Source of the DNA: Capitulum mitella
Taxonomy: Eukaryota > Arthropoda > Thecostraca > Pollicipedomorpha > Pollicipedidae
DNA: 64,000 bases
Direction of reading: 5' to 3'
Assembly (NCBI GenBank): GCA_030062745.1
Contig: CP099854.1
Span: 12,472,153 to 12,536,152, forward strand
In this document: positions 23,600 to 34,246 of the stretch, in pieces
Numbering within the stretch: the first letter of the stretch is position 1
How the letters are laid out: the number at the start of each line of letters is the position of its first letter
The notes under the pieces: generated by a model
The model's input: the letters and a program-made list of their open reading frames with translations, nothing else
The model's database searches: none
Told to the model about the DNA's origin: nothing
Made by a program: the position numbers and the translations under genes

Positions 23600-24290
23600 T
23601 TAATTACACCTCATGGAAGTTTTCATTGTTCTCTCATCGCAGACATCCCGCATTCAGAAAGGTAACCAGACGTTGTTGTCAGCAGCTCTCAGTATTTGCA
23701 GACGTACTGTAGAAAGTATCTCTGTCCGTGAAAGCTCGAAGGCAGGATCACCCAGCCGGAAAGCTCGACTCCGTGAGCCAAGAGAACAGTGTAAAGATGC
23801 AGGCGTTCAGTACTATCACCCTCGCTCGCCACCAGGCGAGCGGAGGCGTCGGGACGGTATAAGATCCGGCGTTGGTACTTTCCCTCCCCGTCACCAGGCG
23901 GCGGGGACCGTCGGGCTTCCTTCGTCAGGCCAGGGGGTCGGGGCAGTGTAAGTGGGCTGTCTCCCTCGCCCCCCGGGGGGCCGATGAGGAGCGGCCGCGG
24001 GAACCCGCGGCGAGCCAGAACTGGAGGAGCTGGGAGCGGCGCAGCGGCCTCTGGTGCCGCGTATACCTCCTATTACCGGCCTGACCTTCCCGCGTTCTAA
24101 TGCCATTTTCTGTTGCCAGGCCGAGGTAGCAACGACCGACACTCCCGCAACGAACTTCGTCGCACATTCGGGACAATCCGACCGCACTGCGGTGCATAAT
24201 TCCTCCGACCAGTCTGAAGTTTACAACCGGCGGGAAGTGGCTGGTTTCGGTGCCGGACGTGACGCGGGCCCGTCACGTCACTTCGCCGTC
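23600..24290 (+). promoter_or_regulatory. Possible promoter and 5' leader of the signal-peptide exon
   Basis: GC rises steadily toward 24291. A TATA-like ggtataaga lies at about 23858 and a TCAGTA initiator-like string at about 23807. Two diverged copies of a ~65-base segment (ggtact-t-ccctc--c-caccaggcg) occur at 23808-23940. The region could hold the leader, but the start site is not determinable. Confidence 0.25.
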
Positions 24291-24688
24291 ATGAGGCACG
24301 ACCGTCACACGGCCGGCCGACTGGTGCCGCTGTCTGCGCTGCTGCCTCCGCTGCTGTTGCTGCTGCTGATGCCAGCGCCGGCGCTGTGCTGGCCGCTGCC
24401 CGCGGGCAAAGCCTCGGCCAGCGGTCGGCTGGCGTCGCCCGCGTGGACGCCGGCCGTGTCTCCAGCCGGCAGAGACCACCGCGACGACATCACGGACCAC
24501 CGCGACGTCATCACGGACCACCGTGACGTCAGCAGGGACAGCCGAGGCCGCAGCACTGGTCAGCGGGATCTGGGCCTTAGCTATTCGGGTCTGTTCAGGA
24601 GTGGGCCAGGATCCCCTCCGGCAGCGGCCCAATTAGCGCAAACGTCCAGTGACGTCACCAACGCAGCGACCCAGTCCGCGGGACCGAG
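24291..24688 (+). CDS. First coding exon of a secreted protein (partial gene)
   Basis: The ATG at 24291 opens a frame with a strong signal peptide: basic n-region (MRHDRHTAGR), a long Leu-rich core (residues 11-32) and a small-residue cleavage zone near residues 31-42. It is followed by three 7-residue repeats (DHRDDIT, DHRDVIT, DHRDVSR; residues 62-82), then Ser/Gly/Pro/Ala-rich sequence. The exon ends at a good donor, GAG followed by gtgaga at 24689, leaving the codon in phase 2. The frame is open upstream of 24291 without a better start; this ATG is chosen because it immediately precedes the signal peptide. No homology is recognised. The next exon could not be identified; the exon at 33222 is on the same strand, but its best acceptor is in a different phase. 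Confidence 0.5.
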
Positions 24689-26706
24689 GTGAGATTGCTT
24701 GTTCCAGCCGACATTGGTGGAAGTAGAATGTTAAACGGGAATGCATGCGCATCCCTATCTTCATAAAGACCATTACACCTGCATGAATGCAAGGAAAGAA
24801 CGGACCTCAAAATGGCATTTCCATCCCTAAAAAATCTCTCCGAGTTCCACCACTGCCAGCTGAAATTACATGCCTGCTATGTTCAGGGGCTATTTTGCAT
24901 AGCGCATGAGATGCGATGTATGATGTGTCCTTGTTGTGCTGACAGCGCGACCAAAATAAGACGTCAAATCAGTTTATGTCGCACCGTATCCAGCTCATTT
25001 GGGCCTACTGGCAGTGCTTGCTTGTGAATGACTTACCGTTCAGACCGATGTGCAGGCCCAATCAGTGACGAGGATTTATGGCCGTGAATTGGTGTGTCAT
25101 TTAGTGTGCCAATTTGCACGGCCAGTTGGTTGTAAACTGCTGTTGGCAGCTCGCAAGATAATCTCCACATCACGTGGCAACGCATTTTCTGCAAATTCAG
25201 ATTCCTAGTTCGACTGGCAGTTTTTGCGTTGGGATGATGATACGGTTGATGATACGTTGGGATGATGATACGGTTGACGGACGAAGAGGCAGTGCCGTAT
25301 CCCTTGCTTGAAGTTGCGACTCGTTACAGATCAGCTGATGGTGTCCCGAAACTGTTGTGTCTCGGGGTCTGTGACGAGGACAACCGAGCAGACAACACCT
25401 CACCAGAGCAAGGTCACCTCAAGGTCAGGACGATGTGGTGGCGACATCATTCAGTGGCGTTGGGCTTCGTTAAGACGTGTCGAGACGCCGCTGAATGAAA
25501 TGACGTTGCGATGATTTTGGGGTCAAAACGTAGACACGTCCTTACAAATCCAAACTTGCAACCTTGCATGCATATTGATATGTATAGAACTGCATGCCTG
25601 TAAGTGTCCGAATTATTTTCATCCTAGCTATTACGGAAGGGAGTAAACTATGGCATAACGGTTTTTTGCCGTAACATTTCACCGGGGCGTTTGAGTTCGT
25701 TGCCGCTGGGATCACTGTCCGGACCGTGCAGCCTTTCCTGGGCGGACCCCAGCACCACCGCTCAACTGGACCGAAGTCCGGAGCCGTTCTGCCGCAGGCA
25801 CCGAACTTCACGACGCTGATCGTTCTGAGGTCACTGTCAGAAATACGAAACGTCCACCCAGTCGTTTCTGTTTGGCCAATCGCCTCTGTTTTGGATGAAG
25901 TAGTATTGTATCTATATGAGGATCAAACTATAGTGTCTGTGGCAGGTCGCAACTGGCAACTTCATGACGAAGTGAAATACTGAGAGACTTTTTGGAAATC
26001 ACGCGGGCGAAGTTCACAGCTGAGACTTTAATTAGAGCAGTCCCAAAATATGCACATCTCGGAGACAAACTATCCGTCCTTGTACATGCATTTAATTTCT
26101 TCGCCTACATGCACTTCAGGCCAGTATAGCAAAGCAGTACTGGGCATGATGTCGGACTAATCGATTTGCCCGAACGATCCCACTTTACTCCGATACTTCG
26201 GATTGCTGCAATGAATGAATGTCTGTTGGAAAATGCATGTAAGAGGCAACTCTGAAGACTTCTTTAAGTCACAGCTGCGTTTGCCGGAACCGGCGTGACA
26301 GTATCACAGCATTGACTCAGATGCGGCGAATCTGTTCGATTACACACAGATGAGTTAATTTGTTGTTTTTCTTTCACCTCTGAATAAATCATTCAGATTA
26401 AGTTCCGCCACATAGACATCATGTACAATCACTTTCCCTTGTAGGGGAGCATGATGTCTTGACATGTTGCTGCATCCGGCACGGTGGCCATGACACGGGT
26501 GACCATATGCTGGCACGGGGCATCTGACGTGACCTTGATGGCGGTTCAGTGCACTTGACCTGTGACTGACATGGTAACCAGACCTATAGCTTATTGTCGA
26601 CTGACGTCGTTGAAGGCCGACTGAAAACGTCATCTGACGTACTGCGACCGACTGACCTGGCAACCAGCACTGGACCTGCCTTTCAGGGGACATTGGACGC
26701 AGCGAC

Positions 26707-26805
26707 GGGGGCGGAGCTTACTGCCGTCGCCAATGGCAGGGCCGGACGCAATATGAACGCCGTCTCTTCATTGGCGGAGACGCTATGTGACGTCATGGCC
26801 GGAAG
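26707..26805. promoter_or_regulatory. Promoter-like cluster: GC box, CCAAT, CRE, Ets
   Basis: Within 100 bases lie ggggcgg (26707-26713), gccaatgg (26729-26736), an inverted CCAAT (attggc, 26770-26775), a perfect CRE TGACGTCA (26788-26795) and an Ets-type ccggaag (26799-26805). The tight CRE-Ets pairing is typical of housekeeping-type promoters. No clear first exon was found on either side, so the target is unknown. Confidence 0.35.
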
Positions 26806-26984
26806 CCTGGGATTCCGGCCCTGCGATGAATGGCGCTTGGGACACCCGCTACAGCACCGAGGTACGGCGGTGGTATTTGTTGCCCCTGCACTGAGGGGAT
26901 GCGTTTGCTCGTCTCCCTGTGCTACCACCGCTGTGCAAAAATGAATTATTCGGCATTAATTGGGAGAAGTTTCCCAGAGCGGTT

Positions 26985-27480
26985 GCTGTATAATCATCGC
27001 CGGGACGCGAAGGGGGGGGGGGAGATCTGAGGATAGCCAAAAACGAAAGGCGCAGACGCATGAAACTTGGCGTGGATTTTCGTGCATCATTTTTCGCCTT
27101 GTGTCAATTTTTTAAGCTAAGCGTCGCTTCAGGTTATGGACCTAGGTCAGGTCAAATCGACCATGTTCCAAAAATGTGAGTGGCATAACTTGTGAAACGT
27201 ATCGATTGAAACAACTTGCCCTATTTGTAGAACATGACAATTGGAGCCATTCTGTTCTCTCCAATTTTCGGAATTGTCCTAGTAATTGACCTTAGGTTGG
27301 CTAAACTTTCGGCCTTTTTACGTTTACTATTGGTACTGTGCGTCTGGCTAAGCGCTTTTCATTACACCTGTACCTGTGCCTCCTGACCTGTAACCTGGGG
27401 TCAGGTCACGTTTTTTACCGTATTTTCAAATCCACAGCCTAATATAATTCCTTGGTTTGCGTCTTGGAATGTTTATTAGC
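26985..27480 (+). repeat. AGGTCAGGTCA dispersed repeat, copy 1
   Basis: Begins with a G-run (27010-27019), then gaaactt, a ctaggtcaggtcaa box at 27152, a tgaaacgtatcgattga-like box, aattgacctta, ggccttttta and ends near a gacctgtaacctggggtcaggtcac box. The same order occurs at 54890-55390 and 58400-58885. Confidence 0.65.
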
Positions 27481-28482
27481 GGTCGCATGCGTTTCGAAAT
27501 CAGCGATATATTGCAAAAACTTAATTATCAAGGGTGACTAAATATCATTTGGTTCGGATTGACCTGATTTGACCTTATGAAACATTATGCTTGCTTGCAA
27601 TGCGAAGGCCCTTTGCGTGGCTACAAGTGATAAGAACTTCATTCATGTGTTCTTTCTAGACACTATCTGTTCTGTCCCAGCACCCTTATTTGTGGCAGAC
27701 AACATAAAAAGCTTTGCCATCGCCAAAATGACTTTCCACCAAGTTGCCATCAATTTGGTTGGTCAATCAAAACCACAAAAATGTCATCGCCACTCGGTAT
27801 TTTTGTGACTTACGCGGAAAATGTTTTTGTCACTGCTTTCATGGTGCAGAAGGGCTGAACCGAACCGCTGAATGGTACTGTGGCAGATAATGCGACAGAC
27901 ACTAGAAACGACCGACGTATGGGCTCCAATACATTGACCTTCGTTGACCTTTTTGTACCTTAATAGGACCACACTTTACATGTTTACCAGACATTTGCGG
28001 CGTATTCACATAAAAACACATTAATATACATTCGAAAAACGCAACTCCTGTCTTGGAAAAAGACGATTTTCCCTTCATTTTCACCTTTGTTTTAAATAAT
28101 CAGCTGTGACCTTAGGTGCCCGTCTTACGCACCGCATAGGTAAACCAGACCTTCTTTTTAATGTAAACCCCTTTGGAGCCACGTACAAGCTTTGGTTATC
28201 AGAGTTTCTTTGTCGAAATTTCAGCAGGGTAATTCGGCCCATGACGGCCCCGCGAGTCCTTAATATTGGAGCTATCGACGAAAATATGATTGCATTCTTC
28301 TAATTTCGCCGAGACCTTTCCAGTGGTGTTTTTACCTTTTCGATGAGACTTAAAGATGATTGGTCTCGCCTTTTTTAATGTCTCGAGATCTTTGGGTTCT
28401 CGTGATTTTAGCTGTTGTTAATTTTGCTGGGATTCTGAAAACAAAATGTGCAGCAAGAGCATTGTCTTGAAAAACAACTTTG

Positions 28483-28551
28483 CGGGAATATCAATGAAAA
28501 TAGCAAGACTGGACGTAGACGTGGACAACGGCGAAGGATACTCTGTTGCCG
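28483..28551 (+). repeat. Short near-perfect inverted repeat, left member
   Basis: This ~70-base stretch from gggaatatcaatgaaaat to ctctgttgcc matches the reverse complement of 29963-30032 with one visible mismatch (gac/gat), in otherwise dissimilar surroundings. The pair is 1.4 kb apart and could be two copies of a conserved dispersed repeat or the ends of another foldback. Confidence 0.85.
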
Positions 28552-28769
28552 ACCTGAAAAGTCGAACATCGCAGAAAAACGACCCCATAACCGCATGACT
28601 TTAGCATTGTTTTGGGTCAGACGCGTACAGGAGAGGCAACTGTTGTCTCGTCAGGTTCTTCTCAGTTACGCGGCTACAGTAATGCGCTTGCATTACGGCG
28701 AACTTCGTTCAGTGCGTTATGATTCATTTGTCGGTCTACCTGTCAGTCATTTATCTGCTTGTTATTTAT

Positions 28770-28925
28770 TATTTCATCTTTTTTTGTTTTTTTACTTATT
28801 TGTTCATCTGTTTACCTATGTTTCCGTACACCTGTTTGTATTTCTATCCATCTATCTATGTACCTATCTACCATTATGTATCTATCTATCTGTCTGACTG
28901 TGTATTTACCTGTCTGTCCGCACAC
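28770..28925. repeat. Imperfect (CTAT/CTGT)n microsatellite with T-rich lead-in
   Basis: Tetranucleotide-like catctatctatgtacctatc runs preceded by a T-rich tract. The open frame across it (LSVYLSVIYLL...) is a consequence of the repeat. Confidence 0.8.
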
Positions 28926-29962
28926 AGGGTTGAATTGCAAGGTGATTACGAATCAAAATAGGTCGGAGTTGGTTCAGCTGAGGAGCTTTTCTCAGTGGGG
29001 CCCGGACGTGGAGGGGGGCGGCACCAGGTCGGCGGGCGTCAGGCGAAAGCCCTGTAACGAGACGCTCCGGGACGGGACAGAATCGGCCACCTCTGGCCGC
29101 CCGTTAAACACGACCGCTAATGATCCTCTGGAAATCACGCGCACTGGTGGGGACACATTTCCCTACTTTCTATCTCCTTATCTATTCGGACGACTCCTGC
29201 GAAACTGCATTTGGAGGACGTTTTCATTGTGATCTTACACGTCGCGGGAGTTGAATGACCTGGTTGGTTGGTATTGACGTTGACTGTTTAAAAGTAACTC
29301 TTTTCTTTCTCCAGATGTACTGAATCGATTTCACCAGTCATCTGTTGGCATGCGAGGTCAACCGAGTTCAACGAAATGCATCCTCACAAAGTCGTTTTTG
29401 ATAATTTGGATAATTTGAAAAGAAACAGGAGTAACGTTACGTTTTCGTCAGTTCGCCCTCAGTGATCCTAATTGATCTGACCTAATTTGCCTAAGTTTTG
29501 AGGCATCTGCATGCATCATCATACAGTCAACATCCCCCACAAGTTTCCGTATGAACCCTTTACAAAATGTTACATTCTCAGCATTTGACTCAGGTTTAGA
29601 TGGATTAAACTGACCTACGTCACGTGCGTCTCAAGGGAAATGCATTCATCTCGCAGGCTGACTCTCCACGGAATGTTGTTGAGATCGGATGAATAGACCT
29701 GCTGTGGACGAATGAATGAACTGAATGTTCATGTTCACCATTTGATTTTGCGTGATCTCGATGGACCTGACACCGGCTACCTGTTCCTCCAGGTTGTAAA
29801 TCTGTCCCATAGATTAACTCCCCACAATGTTTTGTAGGTGGTGTCCGGCAGAACCTATTCTGTTCGTAACATTCGCGCCCATACAACATACATCAACATT
29901 CACGTGTGCGGCCGTCCTCCACCGACAATGGATTGGCTGCGCGACCGGTCTCTCGACTTAGA

Positions 29963-30032
29963 ACGGCAACAGAGTATCCTTCGCCGTTGTCCACATCTAC
30001 GTCCAGTCTTGCTATTTTCATTGATATTCCCA
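29963..30032 (-). repeat. Short near-perfect inverted repeat, right member
   Basis: Reverse-complement partner of 28483-28551. Weak similarity continues for 30-40 bases on the side toward 30070. Confidence 0.85.
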
Positions 30033-30547
30033 CAACTTGGCTTTTCTCTCAACTGGGATGTATTGAAAATGTTGCGATCCAACTTTGCAGTTATAAATGT
30101 CAGAAGACGCGCTACGAGTTCACTGTAGATAGGCGGAATTTTAGCGCCCTTCCCTTATTACTGCGAAAGACATGGATGAAAAACACGAGAGGTGGGCATT
30201 TCTGCCCCACGCCCACCAGTGTGTGTTAATCGGATCAATGATTATTCCCACCTGGTGGTCATAAGGCGCTCAGCCGCCAGGCCACCTAAAATCTTGGAAC
30301 CCAAGCATCTGTTGCCAAGCGCACTGCATCCAGCCTAGTCTATTCCCGGGTCATTTTCGTGAAATTCAGGCCTTTTTGGTGCAATTGTTCAAAAGTGCTG
30401 CGGGTACCAAGCCACAACTAGAGTATCGTCGACGTACAATAGCAATGAGTGAATCACAACAGCAACAGTAAGTTTAATCATTTTTTTCTCTGATCAGCCA
30501 ACGCACATTGGGAAACATTGTCAGGCCAGGAGTTTAGTGATAATAAT

Positions 30548-30695
30548 AATAAATGTAAGAATTACAGATGTACAGAAAGCCACCGGCAGCCGCTCCACGG
30601 CGATGTAGGTCGCGTACTAGTAAGAATACAAATAAATGTAAGAATAACCGTCGCACAGAAGACCACCGGCGGCCGCTCCTCGGCGATGTAGGTCT
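30548..30695. repeat. Tandem duplication, ~83-bp unit
   Basis: aataaatgtaagaat...gatgtaggtc occurs at 30548-30612 and again at 30631-30695, with the shared core accggc-gccgctcc-cggcgatgtaggt. The copies are about 85 percent alike by eye. Confidence 0.85.
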
Positions 30696-30699
30696 CATA

Positions 30700-33200
30700 T
30701 TAACGTTACGGTTGAGTGCAGAAGGCGTCGTCAATGCAGAGGAGCAGTATGGCCAGTGATGTAAAACAATCGACGCCCACAAGACGGGTTTCAATGAGAG
30801 CACGGAGAGCGTTGTCCTAGTGACCTCGCGTGACCCTCGTGCCAGCGCAGGGCGAAGTGGTGTGAGAAAATTCTCCGGCCACTTACGTGTGGCTATACCC
30901 AGCTGACATCATTATGCTCAGTCCGCTTTTCATTTATTGGGTGCACCATGTTTTCGGAATCGTCTGCGATCATAGTCTGGTTTTAGTCGCGCGCTATACT
31001 AGGTGGTAAAGTTCTTCCGTCATGTACTACACGCCGTCTGTTAATCTGTTTATCTAAACTATTTACTTTTTATGTTCTGTACTGATTGCTTGCGAAACCT
31101 GGTTGGTAAATCATACACATTGTACGCGCTTAACGCTCGGTTACCTCGAAGGCGCATTCTGCTGAAAGGCGTTTGCAACGTGACGGCATTATGGTCACCT
31201 CGGAAGGTGTTCGTGTCACCGCGGTTGACCTCGCTGTGACCGGTGGTAGGGCCAGTTAGGCTAGTTTAGTGGCCTCCGCGTTGTAAAAATCCTCGGAGAA
31301 GATTGCCGCAATGCACGGGCCAGTTCACCTGGATCGTGGCTCAGTTGAAGGACTGGAACTTGCCCACGCCGCGCGGCAATGTGCCGGGCCCATGGCCGCC
31401 GGCGAACTCTGTCGCTTTGCCTCAGGACTGATCTATCGACGCCTTGCGGAAGAGGAAGTGGAACGGGGATCTGGCGAGGGGCTCCTTGGGTCGAGTTGGA
31501 CACTGTTCGAGACGATCCGTCAGCACAGGAACATTCTCAAACCGGGCGGGGCCTGAGGGGCTCATATTAATTTTAAGCCATTTACATTTTGCTGAAGGAA
31601 TTTTCCATTGTGTAGCGCGTTAGGGCGTAGGTTCAAATTATCCGGAGTTGGCAGGGTCACAGAGATGTACGTAGCAGCCCGTAGAGCTGATAGGGCAGCG
31701 ACCCTGCCGACTCGACGGCGGCCCTGCCAACTTTGAAAACGTTCCCACCCCAGTGGCCGGTCCTGCAGACTGCTGCAGCCGCGGGACGCTCCGCTGAGCC
31801 GGAGCGCTGGAAATGGGTCGGGGGTGGATCGGGCGCGGCCTGGACATGGACGGGGTAGGTCAGAAATGGGTCAGGCGTGAGCCGGGCACAGTTAGCGCGC
31901 TGTGCGAGCCCTGCCTTGGGCGTGTGGCGACGTTCCGTGACGGCCGGCCGTTGACATTGACGAACTGGCGCAGTACGCCAGACGCCTCGGCCGTTGCAGG
32001 GAGACGGCGGGCAGCGCCCCGGTGTGGCCGGCACCTGCTGGTGGGCGGGGAGCCTGTTGGACGTGTTGGCCTGATTCCGGCCCGCTGTGCTGAGGGTCTG
32101 TCGAGCCGACTGGCGACAGCGGCTTCCCTTCAGGCCACGATACGGTCACCGCGAGCGAACATCACTCCGAACGTGCTCTTTCGCAGGAAAATCTGTGCTG
32201 CCTTTAAATAAACGATATACAGAAGAACATCAACATGTAAAAAATGCGTGGTATGTACAGAGTAAGTACGGAGGAAAAAAAGACAGAAGTATCTGCTTTT
32301 GTGTGTGGATTCTGCAGGCTCCTGACAGGTTAGATCTCCAGCAGAAATTCAAGCAAGATGCTCCACTGAGGTAGGGTTGTGTCTTGTTTTGGCGTTTTCA
32401 GATCGGTCAATGTTTTCATGTACAGATGGAAGTCAGTTACGATTTTGCGAGCTTTTGCTTGTTTGTTTGCTTATTTTTTAAATATGGGGCAAAACTGGAA
32501 AGATTGCAAGTGGCCAAGTGGTGCTTACAAGTTTCGGGGCCGTTATTTCCCGTTTGCGACATACGTGTAGAGAGTATATATGACATATAGGGATAATGTC
32601 GAATGTTGAGGAATGGGAGATCCTCAGGTAGTGTCCGTAAACCTTCCCACGGGCTCCCAGCAATGTCCTGAGACATTGAGACGTATCTAAGTGACGGCTC
32701 ACACCAGTAAACTACGCTCTCTTGCAAGGAGACGGAATCTATGCCGACGACAGATTGGGAAACAAAGCAACGAATTTCGAAAACGATGTCGAACGGAGTA
32801 GATTTCAGTGCTCTGTTTTAGATGTGATAAGCCAGCTCATTTTCAAGACGACTTTGGTGTATCTTGATTTAGTAAGTTTTGGCACGACTTAAAAAAAACT
32901 GCACACTCAAATGAGGAACGCATCTGACCGTAGGCACGACGTAGGTACTTCTTGAGACTAGCGCCTAACAGTTGCCCATTGTCGCATTGTTGCCAACAAT
33001 GGTAGACGCATTTTGAGGGACGCATATCGTAAAGAACTGAACGAGCAGCAGCGAATTCCCAGAATTCGGTTGCGTTTGCTAATGATTTTCTCTCGCGCCA
33101 CTTGTCGCGCGTTATACGTGGCCCAAAGTGTGAACGAAGCCTCAGCATTCTTTATGCGCGCTTCCCTGTTGCGCTGACCGGGCCGTTTTCCTGGGGGGTT
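30700..33200. other. Spacer DNA with GC-rich patches, no gene called
   Basis: Two GC-rich patches (31300-31560 and 31640-32160) have overlapping open frames on both strands and no agreed splice signals. The plus frame 31311-31556 (MHGPVHLDRGSVEGLELAHA...) is the most protein-like but is unrecognised. 32200-33150 is AT-richer with nothing notable. Confidence 0.45.
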
Positions 33201-33221
33201 GAGCATCCGTTCCTTTGGCAG

Positions 33222-34053
33222 AGGTCGTCAGCGGCGGCGGGGTGACGGAGCCGGGAGCCGTGGCGGCCAGGTCCGGCCGGGTCCGGCGCTCCCCCTGGTG
33301 GCCGTCCGGCGACAGATGGCGCTCGCTCTGGCCGTCCGGCGACAGATGGCGCTCGCTCTGGCCGTCCGGCGACAGGTGGCGCACCGTCCCAGACCGCCGT
33401 CAACTTCGGCGCCGGCAGCTGCAGCTGGGCCCCGGCACCGGCAGCCGGCAGCTGGCGGCTCGGACCGCCCGATTCCTGCAGCAGGTGGTGTCGTCAGGCA
33501 GCCGCCGACTGGGCAACCTGCTAAGCAGCGGCAGCCGTCGACTGGAGGGAACGGTGGACGGCGGTGGCCGCCAGCTGAAAAGAATGCTGAGCTCTGGCAA
33601 TCGCCAGCTGAACAGGATACTGAGCTTTGGCGGCCACCAGCTGGGCAACATCCTGAACAGCGGTGGGCAGCTGATGGCCAGGGTGCTGGAAGGGGGACGC
33701 CGCCAGCTGGAAAGGATGCTGGAGAGCGATAGAGGCTGGCAGCACGAGACGGTGGCTAGGTTAGGCGTCCAGCAGCTGAAAAATACAAACAACCAGCAGC
33801 TGAAAGGAACAAGCGACCAGCATCTGAAGAGCACACACGATCAGCAGCTGAAGGACACAGGCGATCAGAAGCCGAAAAGTGTGCCGGAGTACGAACAAAT
33901 AAAGAGGGCTTACTCTGACATCACCGCTCACCGGTACAACCACTACCGCCCCGTGAAGAAGCCACACCTTAGCGGTCATGCGCTCACCGTTTTGCTGACC
34001 TCGTTGCTTTGGCTGCCTGCCGTTGGTGCAACGTACCTTCTGGGCACCAACAG
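33222..34053 (+). CDS. Exon encoding 11-residue amphipathic repeats and a hydrophobic C-terminal segment
   Basis: The exon is bounded by a plausible acceptor (ttcctttggcag, AG at 33220-33221) and a strong donor (cag followed by gtgaga at 34054). It encodes first a 10-residue repeat (WPSGDRWRSL), then from about 33455 to 33718 eight in-register 11-residue units: LSSGSRRLEGT, VDGGGRQLKRM, LSSGNRQLNRI, LSFGGHQLGNI, LNSGGQLMARV, LEGGRRQLERM and two earlier ones. Hydrophobic residues fall at positions 1, 8 and 11 with basic residues at 6 and 10. Next come five 8-residue units (QQLKGTSD type, 33770-33889), a Tyr-rich linker and a 21-residue hydrophobic stretch (33980-34042). Eleven-residue periodicity is known from lipid-surface helices such as synucleins, perilipins and apolipoproteins; similarity of sequence is not claimed. 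The true first and last exons are unknown. Confidence 0.55.
33301..33384 (+). repeat. 30-bp tandem repeat inside the exon
   Basis: Two exact 30-base units (gccgtccggcgacagatggc...) and a partial third, adding a 10-residue WPSGDRWRSL repeat. They are identical at DNA level, unlike the diverged 33-bp units downstream, so they arose more recently. Confidence 0.9.
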
Positions 34054-34246
34054 GTGAGAAGACCAATGAATCACATTTCCTCGACTCACAGCGTTCGAGT
34101 CATGAGGTCACTGTACGTAGCGTTTGGGTGCCAGCTGATGGGTCTTTCACCAGAATTTCTGTTTTTCTGAATTAGTATTTTCCACAGCTAAATGTTAGTT
34201 GAAGGCGAGAAAAAAAATAATCAGCTCATAGCTGGGTCAGTCCACG

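Noticed and set aside
28719..28961. Hydrophobic YLSIYLS-type membrane protein
   Set aside because: Translation of a (CTAT/CTGT)n microsatellite.
31657..32149. Cysteine-containing minus frame (SPCNGRGVW) as an EGF-like exon
   Set aside because: Cysteine spacing does not complete an EGF domain and no splice sites fit.
24291..34053. Joining the signal-peptide exon directly to the 11-residue-repeat exon as one gene
   Set aside because: The first exon ends in phase 2, while the best acceptor at 33221 needs a one-base carry-over; an in-phase AG at 33269-33270 lacks a pyrimidine tract. Not supported without transcripts.
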